A stretch of DNA of 64,000 nt from an uncultured Paracoccaceae bacterium (GTDB lineage: Bacteria; Pseudomonadota; Alphaproteobacteria; Rhodobacterales; Rhodobacteraceae), in assembly GCA_947495795.1 (NCBI GenBank), contig CANMAI010000007.1:62001-126000 (forward strand), given 5' to 3'. The notes under the pieces are model-generated. The model saw only the letters and a list, made by a program, of their open reading frames with translations. It was not told the DNA's origin and made no database searches. Of this stretch, positions 1 through 8,049 are shown piece by piece (positions within the stretch are counted from its first letter, which is position 1; the number at the start of each line of letters is the position of its first letter). The translations under genes were made by a program, and so were the position numbers.

Positions 1-634
1 GGACGTTCGGCATTTCAGTCAGCCCCACCAAATCACCGGCCTCGTAGAAAACCTTCACACCGCGCACCCAAGGGAAGATCGCGATATCGGCGATCGTATA
101 GTCACCGCCCATGATCCACTCCCGCCCGTCAAGGCGCTTTTCCAGCACGGTCAGCAGCCGGTTGCTTTCCGCGACATAACGCGCCTTCGGCCGGGGATCC
201 TCGATATCCTTGCCCGCAAACTTATGAAAGAACCCGAGCTGTCCGAACATCGGCCCCACGCCGCCCATCTGAAACATCAGCCACTGATACGTCTCGTACT
301 TGCCAGCCGCATCCGCCGGGATCAGCTTGCCCGTTTTCTCCGCCAGATACTGAAGGATGGCACCGGATTCCCACAAGCCCATAGGCTTTCCACTCGGCCC
401 ATCCGGATCAATGATCGCCGGGATCTTGTTGTTGGGATTGAGCGAGAGGAACGCATCACTCTTCACATCCGCATCCGCAAGCGTCACCTTATGTGCCTCG
501 TAGGGCAGGCCAAGCTCTTCCAGTGCGATAGAGGCCTTCACCCCATTGGGCGTGGGGAAGGAATAAAGCTGAATGCGGTCCGGGTGCTGGGCAGGCCAGC
601 GGGCAGTGATGGGAAACGCGGAGAGATCGGCCAT
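1..634 (-). CDS. Glutathione S-transferase, nu class (YghU/YfcG-like), 3' end cut by window
   Basis: The product is a probable glutathione transferase or disulfide-bond oxidoreductase of the nu class, acting in the cytoplasm on glutathione conjugates or mixed disulfides. The ATG at 634 begins MADLSAFPITARW. A thioredoxin-like N-terminal domain follows, with the class-typical NPNNKIPAIID stretch and the WESGAILQYLAEK segment that binds glutathione. An alpha-helical C-terminal domain runs off the window. About 211 codons are visible, against roughly 230-290 in the family, so only a modest C-terminal part is missing. It stands alone, divergent from mscL with about 190 bp between them. Family placement is firm; the substrate is unknown. 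Confidence 0.85.
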   Translation of the reverse strand, partial: MADLSAFPITARWPAQHPDRIQLYSFPTPNGVKASIALEELGLPYEAHKVTLADADVKSDAFLSLNPNNKIPAIIDPDGPSGKPMGLWESGAILQYLAEKTGKLIPADAAGKYETYQWLMFQMGGVGPMFGQLGFFHKFAGKDIEDPRPKARYVAESNRLLTVLEKRLDGREWIMGGDYTIADIAIFPWVRGVKVFYEAGDLVGLTEMPNV

Positions 635-825
635 TTGGGCAAGTCCTTTCAAGTGTCTGAGCCTTTCCACATGTGGCCGATATACGCGGATTGGAAGCGC
701 CGTTTGGGAAACAGCTTGTTTTCCCTTCGGGTTGCGCTCAGATAGCCTCGGATTGCAATACCGGAATAATAAACCGGGGGCGATCTCAAGTAACGCCGGG
801 GGTCTCCCGCAACACGGAGGGCAAT

Positions 826-1254
826 ATGCTTCAGGAATTCAAGGATTTCATCGCCAAGGGCAATGTCATGGACATGGCTGTTGGTATTATCATCGGTGCC
901 GCATTTACGGCGATCGTCACATCGCTTGTCGGGGACCTGATAGAGCCGATCATCGGCCTTGTCCTCGGAGGAATAGATTTTTCCAACTTCTTTATCACAC
1001 TTGATGGTGGTGAATATACAACGCTGACAGCGGTGGAAGAAGCGGGTGCCGCTGCGTTGAAATACGGTAATTTCATCACGGCGCTCATCAACTTTCTGAT
1101 CATCGCCTTCGTGGTGTTCTTGCTCGTCAAGATGGTCAATCGGGTAAAGGACGCAGCCGATGGAGACCAGCCGGAAGAAGAGCCGGCCCCCGCAGGTCCA
1201 ACTCAGGAAGAGCTGCTGATCGAGATCCGCGACCTTCTGGCAAAACAGGCCTGA
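826..1254 (+). CDS. mscL: Large-conductance mechanosensitive channel MscL
   Basis: MscL is an inner-membrane homopentameric channel that opens under membrane tension and releases solutes on hypo-osmotic shock. The 142-residue product has the family length. It begins [20 protein letters not shown], the typical amphipathic N-terminal helix running into TM1 (about residues 15-45). A periplasmic loop of about 35 residues precedes TM2 (about 80-105, rich in I, F and V), and a charged cytoplasmic helix ends with [15 protein letters not shown]. The ATG at 826 is chosen because a Shine-Dalgarno (CGGAGG) lies upstream and homology starts there; an in-frame extension to 673 has no support. A strong hairpin follows the stop. 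Confidence 0.96.
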   Translation: MLQEFKDFIAKGNVMDMAVGIIIGAAFTAIVTSLVGDLIEPIIGLVLGGIDFSNFFITLDGGEYTTLTAVEEAGAAALKYGNFITALINFLIIAFVVFLLVKMVNRVKDAADGDQPEEEPAPAGPTQEELLIEIRDLLAKQA

Positions 1255-1261
1255 TGACAGG

Positions 1262-1291
1262 AGGGCAGACGGCAATTGCCGTCTGCCCTTT
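1262..1291 (+). terminator. Rho-independent terminator of mscL
   Basis: A perfect 12-bp inverted repeat (AGGGCAGACGGC / GCCGTCTGCCCT) with loop AATT is followed by TTT. It starts eight bases after the mscL stop, which is the expected place for an intrinsic terminator. Confidence 0.85.
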
Positions 1292-1728
1292 AAGGGGTCT
1301 GCGTCATGTAAGGCCGGGATCGCTGCCGCTTTTCCTGTGCCGTGCGGTGAACCCTTTCCATCACATTTCCACCAAGCTTCAGGTGAAATCCAAAATCAGC
1401 CAAATCGGTCAACCTTTGCAAAGGCCCGATGGCCAATCGGGATGGCATCGGTGCTCCGCTCAGCGCAGATCCGCCTTAGGCCAAAACTCCGCCAATACGC
1501 CCCGCGCCCTTTTCCGGCTTGGCAGAACCCCCCCGGCTTGGCCGCCAAAACAGCGCTTCCGAGACGGGAGAAACCGGCAAACAATAGGGCGGAAGGGCAA
1601 TGCCAACTGCGCCTACTGTGCTTTGACCTCTCCACCCAAACACCATACATCACCCGATGGTTTGAGATCCTGGAATTCAGGCCACTTCATGCGATCCAGT
1701 ATCAGGTAGAGACGCAACAGGTGCGAAT
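1292..1728. other. Intergenic stretch with no supportable gene
   Basis: About 435 bp separate the mscL terminator from the 3' end of ald. Open frames exist on both strands, but their translations have no recognisable domain, skewed composition and no Shine-Dalgarno. I see no tRNA, repeat or convincing structured RNA here. Confidence 0.5.
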
Positions 1729-2847
1729 TTATACCTTCAGCGCCAGCCGGGGCGAGAGAACATCGATGCCAAGCGCCCGCCCCACAGCGGCATAAGTCAG
1801 CTTGCCCGAATGTGTGTTCAGCCCTGCGAGCAGATGCTCGTCATCCTCGCACGCCTGCCGCCACCCCTTGTTGGCAAGGGCCAGCATGAAGGGCATCGTC
1901 GCATTGCCAAGCGCAATCGTCGATGTCCGCGCTACCGCACCCGGCATATTGGCCACGCAATAATGCAGAATGCCATCTACCTCGTAAATCGGGTCATCAT
2001 GCGTTGTGGCTTTCGAGGTTTCAAAGCATCCCCCCTGATCAATCGCCACATCAACAAGCACAGCACCCGGCTGCATCGTGGAAAGCTGCGCACGGCTCAC
2101 CAGTTTTGGCGCGGCGGCTCCGGGGATCAACACGGCGCCGATCACCATATCCGCCTCCGCAATCATCTCGGCCACAGCGCCGCGCGCTGAATAGCGGGTG
2201 CGGAACTCTCGGGCAAACATGTCATCCAGTTGCCGCATCCGATGGAGCGAGAGATCCAGCACCGTCACATCAGCGCCCATGCCCGCCGCAACGCGCGCGG
2301 CCTGCGTGCCCACCACGCCGCCGCCCAGCACCACAACCTTCGCAGGCCCAACACCCGGAACGCCGCCCATCAGAACACCGCGCCCGCCATTGGCCTTCTG
2401 CAAAGACCATGCACCCACCTGCGGGGCCAGCCGCCCGGCCACTTCCGACATCGGGGCGAGGAGCGGCAGGCCGCCCGCGCGATCCGTTACCGTCTCATAG
2501 GCAATCGCGGTCACGCCGCTCTCCAGCAGGTCTTTCGTCTGCTCGGGGTCCGGTGCCAGATGCAGATAGGTGAACAGGATTTGCCCCTCGCGCAGCATCT
2601 TGCGCTCTTGCGGTTGCGGTTCCTTCACCTTCACGATCATCTCGGCCCAGTCGAATACCTCCGCCGCATCTCCCGCAATCTTCGCGCCGATCGCCTGGTA
2701 AGCCGCATCCTCAAAACCCGCGCCAGCGCCCGCACCCGCCTGCACCAGCACCTCATGCCCCGCAGCAATCGCCTCCTCCGCCGCACGCGGCGTCAGCCCC
2801 ACCCGGTATTCCCGTGTCTTGATTTCCGTCGGGCACCCGATCCGCAT
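1729..2847 (-). CDS. ald: Alanine dehydrogenase
   Basis: Ald catalyses NAD-dependent reversible oxidative deamination of L-alanine to pyruvate and ammonia in the cytoplasm. The 372-residue product has the family length. It starts MRIGCPTEIKTREYRVGLTP, the signature N-terminus of the AlaDH/PNT family. Lys75 (in IVKVKEP) and His96 (in YLHLAPD) match the known catalytic lysine and histidine. The Rossmann motif GGGVVGTQAARVAAGMGA lies near residues 173-192, and NMPGAVARTST in the C-terminal half is family-typical. It is divergent from an Lrp/AsnC regulator across 137 bp carrying an inverted repeat, the usual AldR-ald arrangement. I infer substrate-induced control by that regulator. Confidence 0.96.
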   Translation of the reverse strand: MRIGCPTEIKTREYRVGLTPRAAEEAIAAGHEVLVQAGAGAGAGFEDAAYQAIGAKIAGDAAEVFDWAEMIVKVKEPQPQERKMLREGQILFTYLHLAPDPEQTKDLLESGVTAIAYETVTDRAGGLPLLAPMSEVAGRLAPQVGAWSLQKANGGRGVLMGGVPGVGPAKVVVLGGGVVGTQAARVAAGMGADVTVLDLSLHRMRQLDDMFAREFRTRYSARGAVAEMIAEADMVIGAVLIPGAAAPKLVSRAQLSTMQPGAVLVDVAIDQGGCFETSKATTHDDPIYEVDGILHYCVANMPGAVARTSTIALGNATMPFMLALANKGWRQACEDDEHLLAGLNTHSGKLTYAAVGRALGIDVLSPRLALKV

Positions 2848-2875
2848 TGTATATCTCCCTGATTGATTTGCCTAT

Positions 2876-2911
2876 TTTTTGCACAGTTCGCCCAAAATAT
2901 CCGTGCAAAAA
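2876..2911. promoter_or_regulatory. Candidate Lrp/AldR operator between ald and its regulator
   Basis: A perfect 9-bp inverted repeat, TTTTTGCAC (2876-2884) and GTGCAAAAA (2903-2911), is separated by 18 bp in the 137-bp divergent intergenic region. A further GTGCAGTGCAG-type element lies just downstream. Its place between ald and an Lrp-family gene suggests a binding site for that regulator; the assignment is inference. Confidence 0.55.
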
Positions 2912-2984
2912 TATGTTGTGCAGTGCAGAAGTGATGCAATATTCCACCCCCCAATGCTCTCTCGAAGAAAGAACCTTCCACAAC

Positions 2985-3446
2985 ATGACCTTTGACGCGC
3001 TCGACCTTTCGATTCTCTCCACCCTCCAGAAAGAGGGCCGCATATCGAATGCCGATCTGGCAGAACGCGTGAATCTCTCACCCTCCGCCTGCCACCGCCG
3101 GATGCAACGGCTGGAAAGTGTCGGCGTGATCCGCGGTTACGTGGCACTGCTGGATCCAGCAAAAGTGGATCGCCGCGCCACAGCTTTCGTGGAGATCACG
3201 CTCACCGGCCAGGCCGACGAGATCCTCGATGCATTCGAGAAGGCCGTGGCGCGTGTGCCGGACGTGCTGGAATGCCACCTCATGGCGGGCAGCGCAGACT
3301 ACCTTCTGAAGGTCGTGGCCCGCGATACGGAGGATTTCGCCCGCATCCACCGCCAGTACCTCGCAAGGCTGCCCGGCGTCGCACAGATGCAATCGAGCTT
3401 TGCCCTCCGCACCGTCTTCAAAACCACGGCGCTCCCTCTTGGCTGA
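2985..3446 (+). CDS. Lrp/AsnC-family transcriptional regulator (AldR-like)
   Basis: This is a DNA-binding regulator of the feast/famine family, probably controlling the divergent ald. The 153-residue product begins MTFDALDLSILSTLQKEGRI and carries a winged HTH over about residues 5-60, including the recognition region NLSPSACHRRMQRLE. A C-terminal RAM ligand-binding domain spans about residues 70-145. The ATG at 2985 is preferred over the upstream in-frame start at 2847 because homology to Lrp proteins begins there and the extension overlaps the ald start. The likely effector is alanine or another amino acid, judged from context. Next to it, on the other strand, lies azlCD. Confidence 0.9.
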   Translation: MTFDALDLSILSTLQKEGRISNADLAERVNLSPSACHRRMQRLESVGVIRGYVALLDPAKVDRRATAFVEITLTGQADEILDAFEKAVARVPDVLECHLMAGSADYLLKVVARDTEDFARIHRQYLARLPGVAQMQSSFALRTVFKTTALPLG

Positions 3447-3510
3447 AAAGCCGAACAGACCGAACGGCTTCATCTTTCCAAAAATATCCTCGCCGAAGGC
3501 ATTCCGAAGT

Positions 3511-3834
3511 CTACAAAAGCGCCTGCGCCAGATAAAGCGTCCCCATCCCACCAAAGATCGCCCCCAGAAGGGAACGCGTGATCGCCCCGATCGCCAATGC
3601 GGCCACTGCTGCAAGCAAACGTGGCGCATCCGGCACCCCGCCGGTGGCCGCAGGCCAGACGATCAGGGGTGCCACAAGCCCGGGCATCACAGCCACCGGC
3701 ACATAGCGCAAAAGGCGCAACACAAAAGGCGGCAGGCGCCTGTCTCCGATCAGGCCTATAAAGGAAAAGCGGATCAGATATGTGCCGATCCCCAGCAGCA
3801 CGATCACCGTCCAGATCAGTGCATCTGTTGTCAT
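3511..3834 (-). CDS. azlD: AzlD-family branched-chain amino-acid exporter small subunit
   Basis: AzlD is the small membrane partner of AzlC; together they export branched-chain and related amino acids. The 107-residue product is almost wholly hydrophobic, with about three to four membrane segments. It shows the family pattern of GTYLIRFSFI near residues 17-26 and RLLRYVPVAVMPGLVAPLI near residues 40-58. Its ATG overlaps the azlC stop by four bases (ATGA), so the two are translationally coupled. The nearby ald and Lrp-type regulator hint at an amino-acid theme, but direct co-regulation is only inferred. Confidence 0.88.
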   Translation of the reverse strand: MTTDALIWTVIVLLGIGTYLIRFSFIGLIGDRRLPPFVLRLLRYVPVAVMPGLVAPLIVWPAATGGVPDAPRLLAAVAALAIGAITRSLLGAIFGGMGTLYLAQALL

Positions 3835-4538
3835 GCCCGCCGCTCCATCCAGATCTCCACAAGTGCGCCGGTGAACATCGCGAGGCTGGCCGCGATGATC
3901 AGGCCGAGCGAGTAGGGGATCACGCTGAACGCAAGAGCGCCTGCAACGCTTACCAATGCGGCCGCGAGATGGGGCAGGGAGCGGAGATAAGGCGCAACGA
4001 GCGCCAGAAAGGTGATCGGCACGGCGTAATCCAGCGCATATTCCGGAGGAATGGCAGCGCCTGCCACCGCACCCACATATGTGAAGAGGTACCAGAGCGG
4101 GCAGACGGCCATGACCGCCCCAAAGAAATATGCCATTTTCTCGGGAACTGTCAGCGTAGGCTCACGGTCATACCGCTGGCTGGCAACCCCGTAACTCTGA
4201 TCCACAAGCAGGTAGGCAGCCAACGCCCGCTGCCAGAGCGGTGCTGCACCCATATGGGGCACGAGCGCTGCCGAGTACATCGCCATGCGCATATTCACTG
4301 CAAGACTGGTGGCCAGGATCACGAGCACAGGCGCCTGCTCTTCGATCAAGGCCACAGCCGCAAATTGCGAGGCCCCGGCGATCACCAGAAAACTCATGCT
4401 CATGGTTTGCAGAATGTCAAACCCGGCCTCGGTAGCAACAACGCCAAACAGCATCGCAAAGGGGACTACAACCAGAATGAAGGGTGTTCCGGCAACAAAG
4501 CCTGCAAGGAATGTGCGCGTGATCGGGGAAGCCTGCAT
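3831..4538 (-). CDS. azlC: AzlC-family branched-chain amino-acid permease
   Basis: AzlC is the large subunit of an AzlCD amino-acid exporter in the inner membrane. From the chosen start the protein has about 235 residues and begins MQASPITRTFLAGFVAGTPF, with about seven hydrophobic segments. The motif SMSFLVIAGASQFAAVALI in the first third is typical of AzlC. The frame extends upstream to a TTG at 4574, but ATG at 4538 has an AAGG element about eight bases upstream and fits family length. The 3' end overlaps azlD (ATGA). About 440 bp upstream lies fdhD on the opposite strand. Confidence 0.88.
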   Translation of the reverse strand: MQASPITRTFLAGFVAGTPFILVVVPFAMLFGVVATEAGFDILQTMSMSFLVIAGASQFAAVALIEEQAPVLVILATSLAVNMRMAMYSAALVPHMGAAPLWQRALAAYLLVDQSYGVASQRYDREPTLTVPEKMAYFFGAVMAVCPLWYLFTYVGAVAGAAIPPEYALDYAVPITFLALVAPYLRSLPHLAAALVSVAGALAFSVIPYSLGLIIAASLAMFTGALVEIWMERRA

Positions 4539-4637
4539 AAGAGTGGCCTTATCAAGGGCGCAGGCGGAGAACAATTCAGAAATCGAGATGGCAGATATGG
4601 TCTGGCGTGATGTTCCCTTTCAACCCTCCCCGCTGGT

Positions 4638-4886
4638 GGTGCCCGGAACGCCGGCCATTGAGGCCGCCGCCCCGGGCCTTGGTGCCTTGCAGTCGCGGTA
4701 CGGGATTGGCCCGGGATTGATGCCTTGCAGGGTCGTGATGCTCGCACCGCTCGGCATTGAGCCCATCGGTGCGGGCTTTGGCGCGTTTCCTCAGTGTTGT
4801 GCGCCGGGTTGCCTATTGAGGAGAAACCGATGTCCCGGGTGCCAAGGCCTGCGGGGGTGGCCTCAATGGCCAGCGTCGCAGGCACC
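4638..4886. repeat. Large imperfect inverted repeat between azlC and fdhD
   Basis: Two 49-bp arms, 4638-4686 and 4838-4886, are inverted copies with roughly 80% matching bases by eye. Both begin GGTGCC and contain GGCCATTGAGGCC or its complement. The 151-bp spacer holds another inverted pair built on GCACCG...CGGTGC (about 4744-4774). No protein domain was recognised in any frame. This accounts for most of the 440-bp gap upstream of fdhD. Confidence 0.7.
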
Positions 4887-4981
4887 ACCTGCCCGGAGGC
4901 CCGCACAAACCCCGGATTACTTGCCTTTCCGGGCCCGGAATGCTTGTCTCCCCCAACGACAAAAGAAACGCGAAGCAGTCC

Positions 4982-5842
4982 ATGATCATCCGTCCCGATC
5001 CGAACGCCCCCGGTCTGACCCGCCCCGTCACCGCCACCGATCAGGCGGGCGGCACCGTCGATATTCGCGTGGTTGAGGAGCGCCCGCTCACCATCTTCCT
5101 CAACGCGCAGGAGATCGTGACGGCGATGACCATCGGCGATCATCCCGAATACCTTGCCATCGGCTACCTTGCCAATCAGGGGATGCTGCTACCGGGCGAT
5201 GATATCACAGGCACTGACTATGACGAGGATCTGGAAACCATCGTCATCCGCACCGCCCGCGCCACCGACTATGAAGAAAAGCTGAAAAGGAAAATCCGCA
5301 CCTCGGGCTGCGCCGTCGGCACCGTTTTCGGCGACGTGATGGAGGGGCTCGAAGGTCTCACGCTGCCGGCCACGCCCCTCGAAACCTCCGATCTCTACGC
5401 CCTTGCGCACGAGATCAACACCAGCCCCAGCCTCTATCTCACGGCCGGTGCCATCCATGGCACGGTACTCTGCGAGGGGCCGACACCGCTCGTCTATATG
5501 GAGGATGTGGGTCGCCACAACGCCGTGGATAAAATCGCGGGCTGGATGCGGAGCGAGGGCATCGACCCTGCCAACAAACTGCTCTACACAACCGGGCGCC
5601 TGACCTCTGAAATGGTGATCAAGACGGCGCTCATGGGCATACCGGCCCTGGCCTCCCGCTCCGGCTTCACCGCCTGGGGTGTGGAGATCGCCCGACAGGT
5701 CGGCCTCACACTCATCGGCCGGATGCGCGGCCAGCGCTTCCTCTGCCTCTCGGGCGAGGAACGGCTGATCCGCAATGCCGATCTTTCAACAATCCCCGCA
5801 GACACCCCCAAAAGCCGCCGCAAGGGAAGTGCAGATGCCTGA
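4982..5842 (+). CDS. fdhD: Formate dehydrogenase accessory sulfurtransferase FdhD
   Basis: FdhD passes sulfur from a cysteine desulfurase to the molybdenum cofactor of formate dehydrogenase, a step needed for its activity. The product has 286 residues from ATG 4982; an in-frame ATG at 4940 is the alternative start. Family blocks are clear: EERPLTIFLNAQEI, DHPEYLAIGYLANQG, YMEDVGRHNAVDKI and TTGRLTSEMVIKTA. In the loop that carries a Cys-x-x-Cys pair in E. coli, this protein has TSGCAVGT, with a single cysteine (Cys110). The stop overlaps the ATG of the first YcxB-like gene by eight bases, so the genes appear co-transcribed toward mobA. Confidence 0.93.
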   Translation: MIIRPDPNAPGLTRPVTATDQAGGTVDIRVVEERPLTIFLNAQEIVTAMTIGDHPEYLAIGYLANQGMLLPGDDITGTDYDEDLETIVIRTARATDYEEKLKRKIRTSGCAVGTVFGDVMEGLEGLTLPATPLETSDLYALAHEINTSPSLYLTAGAIHGTVLCEGPTPLVYMEDVGRHNAVDKIAGWMRSEGIDPANKLLYTTGRLTSEMVIKTALMGIPALASRSGFTAWGVEIARQVGLTLIGRMRGQRFLCLSGEERLIRNADLSTIPADTPKSRRKGSADA

Positions 5843-6377
5843 TACATTCGAGATCACCTACTCTCCCGAAACTGAAAATACGCCGGAATACGCGGCAGAG
5901 CTTCATGCGGGCGGCGGCACCACATCCCGCGCAAATCTCGCCTTCCTTGTGGGCCTTCTCGGCGTCTCCGGTCTCGGCTTCGCCTATATCTTCTCGGATC
6001 CCGGCAATCCGATGGAGACAGCGTTGGAGCCTTTCCTCCTCGGCCTGCTCTCGGGCATCCTTGCCATCTTCCTCGGTCAGTTCCTCAGCCAGACCGTTCA
6101 CAAGAACGCGGCCAAAAAGGCGCTCGAAAAGCGCAACGCCATCCTCGGCCCCACAAAAGTCTCCTTCGCAGCTGACGGGATCACCAAGGAAAACAGCATT
6201 GGTCGCAGCGCCATCAGCTGGGCCAAGGTCACCGGCACACTCGATATCTCCACCGGCACCTCGCTGATCCTTGCCCATACCGAAGTGCTGCCAATCCCCG
6301 ATGAGGCCCTTCCAGAAGGTCTCAATCGCGAAGAAGCGCTGACCCGCATCGCCAAGTGGCGCGGAAAGGATGCCTGA
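5835..6377 (+). CDS. YcxB-like membrane protein, paralogue 1 of 5
   Basis: This 180-residue protein of unknown function starts at ATG 5835, with AAGGGAAG upstream, inside the end of fdhD. Two hydrophobic segments (about residues 33-51 and 60-82) form a likely membrane hairpin. A soluble C-terminal domain follows with GITKENSIGRSAISW, then PIPDEALPEGLNREEAL and WRGK at the end. This arrangement, two TM helices then a small domain with a late LPEG, resembles the YcxB-like domain family. It is the best-formed member of a five-gene tandem array and overlaps the next gene by eight bases. The biochemical role is not known. Confidence 0.75.
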   Translation: MPDTFEITYSPETENTPEYAAELHAGGGTTSRANLAFLVGLLGVSGLGFAYIFSDPGNPMETALEPFLLGLLSGILAIFLGQFLSQTVHKNAAKKALEKRNAILGPTKVSFAADGITKENSIGRSAISWAKVTGTLDISTGTSLILAHTEVLPIPDEALPEGLNREEALTRIAKWRGKDA

Positions 6378-6924
6378 GCCCTTCGCCATCCGCTACATCT
6401 GGAGCGGACAGGAAGGCCTTTCCCTCAGCCAAAAGCTGCCTGCACACCCTGCATGCATTTTGCAGTGCCTGGTCCTCGCCACACTCTCCGTCCTCCCCGT
6501 GATCTGGCTGTGCCACACACTGGCAGAATGCATTTACGGAACTTTGCTCGGTGCCATGCCCGGCATATTTGCAGGCGGACTGTTCACCGACACGGCGGCG
6601 CTTCTTCTCTGTGGCGAAATCTCCCGCCGCGTACTTCCTGCCCATATCCTCCGGAAGACGGAGGCCCATGCCAAGGCACCCGGCACAATCGAAGCGCCGC
6701 CCGGCCCGGAAGGCATCACGCTCAAAACCGGCATATACCCGCAAGAGGTGCCCTGGCGCTGTATCGCAGACACACGCGAATGGGATCGCGGTTTTGCCAT
6801 TGTCTCCGGTCAGGCTGATCTCATTCTGATCCCCGATCGTGGTCTTCCCGAAAGGCCTCACCCTCATCAAGGCGTGGCAAGCGGCCTGATATGCTGGCCC
6901 GCAAAGTGGAAGCCCTGTAAATGA
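6370..6924 (+). CDS. YcxB-like membrane protein, paralogue 2 of 5, probable C-terminal frameshift
   Basis: The 184-residue frame starts MPEPFAIRYIW, parallel to paralogue 5 (MSEPFSITHQE). It has two hydrophobic segments (about 28-49 and 56-80) and a C-terminal domain with GITLKTGIYPQEVPW. Near the end it reads LPERPHPHQG, but removing one base from the AAA run at 6851-6853 restores LPEGLTLIKAWQAA and a stop at 6887-6889, matching the LPEGL...W ending of its siblings. As given, it reads on to a stop at 6922-6924 that overlaps the next ATG (ATGA). Either a real frameshift or a sequence error is possible. Confidence 0.65.
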   Translation: MPEPFAIRYIWSGQEGLSLSQKLPAHPACILQCLVLATLSVLPVIWLCHTLAECIYGTLLGAMPGIFAGGLFTDTAALLLCGEISRRVLPAHILRKTEAHAKAPGTIEAPPGPEGITLKTGIYPQEVPWRCIADTREWDRGFAIVSGQADLILIPDRGLPERPHPHQGVASGLICWPAKWKPCK

Positions 6925-7457
6925 CCGACGCAATCACCTTCCTCCACACGCCCACAGAGGCCGAGGCCCGCAAAGTCACCCTCGCACTCAAGGCGCCCCA
7001 AGCCACTCGTGTCAACGCCGTCACCGTGATTGCCACGGCAGGCACAATCTGGATCGGCCTCAAGCTCACGGAGCTTGCCCTAGGCCCCGTGCGGGGGCCC
7101 GACCTGAACATCCTGATTTGCGGCATCGTCACCGGCGTTGCCGCCCAGATCATCGGCCAGAGCATCTGCAACATCATGCGCCGCCCCGCCGCCCGCAAAG
7201 CCGCTACGCATGCGGCACATTTAGAAGGCGAAACACGCTTCCACATCAGCGCCGAAGGCCTCACCCGCGAAAACGGCCTCGGCCAAAGCCATGCTCCGTG
7301 GTCCGCCATCACAAAGATCACCGACATCAAGGAAGGCCTAGTCCTCTTCGTTGGCACCGCGCCCGTCTTCCTGCCGGAGGCCGCTCTGCTCGAACGCCTA
7401 GGCCGCGATGAAGCACGCGCCCAGCTGCTCGCATGGAAGGCGCGGAGTAGTGCATGA
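6921..7457 (+). CDS. YcxB-like membrane protein, paralogue 3 of 5
   Basis: The 178-residue membrane protein begins MTDAITFLHTPTEAEARKV. Two hydrophobic stretches (about residues 32-54 and 63-86) precede a cytoplasmic-type domain with GLTRENGLGQSHAPWSAI and a late FLPEAALLERLGRDEARAQ...WK. This matches paralogues 1 and 5 in order and spacing, although LPEG is changed to LLER. The start overlaps paralogue 2 by four bases and the end overlaps paralogue 4 by eight, which points to coupled translation in one operon with fdhD and mobA. No catalytic motif was seen; function unknown. Confidence 0.72.
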   Translation: MTDAITFLHTPTEAEARKVTLALKAPQATRVNAVTVIATAGTIWIGLKLTELALGPVRGPDLNILICGIVTGVAAQIIGQSICNIMRRPAARKAATHAAHLEGETRFHISAEGLTRENGLGQSHAPWSAITKITDIKEGLVLFVGTAPVFLPEAALLERLGRDEARAQLLAWKARSSA

Positions 7458-8049
7458 GCTCTTCACGGCAAAACTCAAAGCCCAACCGTTCGGCCACTAC
7501 GAACAGCTCGTTCGCAGCCTGCGCGCCTTCCCGCACCTCTGGCTGGGTGCCCTGATGCTTGCGATACCAAGCGCCTTGAGCCTGCCGGTCCTGTTGTTGT
7601 TCCAAAGTCCGCTCATCCGCAGCAAGGCTGAGGTGATTGAACCGAGTAACGCGAGAGGTCGCTTCGATTTTTACACTGACAGCCTTATCGTCGGACATGT
7701 CACGATGGTGCTCACCGTAGTTCTTGGCCTCGCTATGCTGGTCAGTGCCCTCACCCGCGCAGGCCGCCGCTCCGCCGCCCTTCAGCGCCCCCAAACCCTC
7801 CGCTTTTCAGAAAGCGGCACAGAAATCACCAGCCGCACGATCCGCCAGAGCGTACCATGGCAGGGCGTCACCAAACTCCGCGAGATCACCATGAAATCGC
7901 GCAGCTTCATCATGGACACCCCGCGCAAAGCCGCCCTCTTGCCTGTTCTGAATGAAACCACACCGCTCGCTTTCGGCCTCGGCAGCTTGCCATCCCGCGT
8001 TACGCTGCAAGAAGCCCCCTCGCGCATCAGAGCCTGGCGAGGCGCCTGA
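7450..8049 (+). CDS. YcxB-like membrane protein, paralogue 4 of 5, divergent
   Basis: The 199-residue frame is read from a GTG at 7450 (VHELFTAKLKAQPF), chosen because it overlaps the preceding stop as in the rest of the array. The ATG at 7408 lies deep inside paralogue 3. Two hydrophobic segments (about 34-55 and 82-104) are separated by a longer loop than in the siblings. The C-terminal domain has GTEITSRTIRQSVPWQGV and ends with SLPSRVTLQEAPSRIRAWR, so it keeps the domain outline but has lost LPEG. It ends immediately before the next ATG at 8050. Confidence 0.65.
   Translation: MHELFTAKLKAQPFGHYEQLVRSLRAFPHLWLGALMLAIPSALSLPVLLLFQSPLIRSKAEVIEPSNARGRFDFYTDSLIVGHVTMVLTVVLGLAMLVSALTRAGRRSAALQRPQTLRFSESGTEITSRTIRQSVPWQGVTKLREITMKSRSFIMDTPRKAALLPVLNETTPLAFGLGSLPSRVTLQEAPSRIRAWRGA

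Noticed and set aside
1254-1795. Open frames between mscL and ald
   Set aside because: Their translations are low in conserved features, overlap the terminator or the ald 3' end, and have no ribosome-binding site.
4575-4981. Coding frames across the inverted repeat upstream of fdhD
   Set aside because: Several frames stay open only because the DNA is GC-rich and palindromic; both strands translate to similar peptides (AIEA...GLG), which is a by-product of the inverted repeat.
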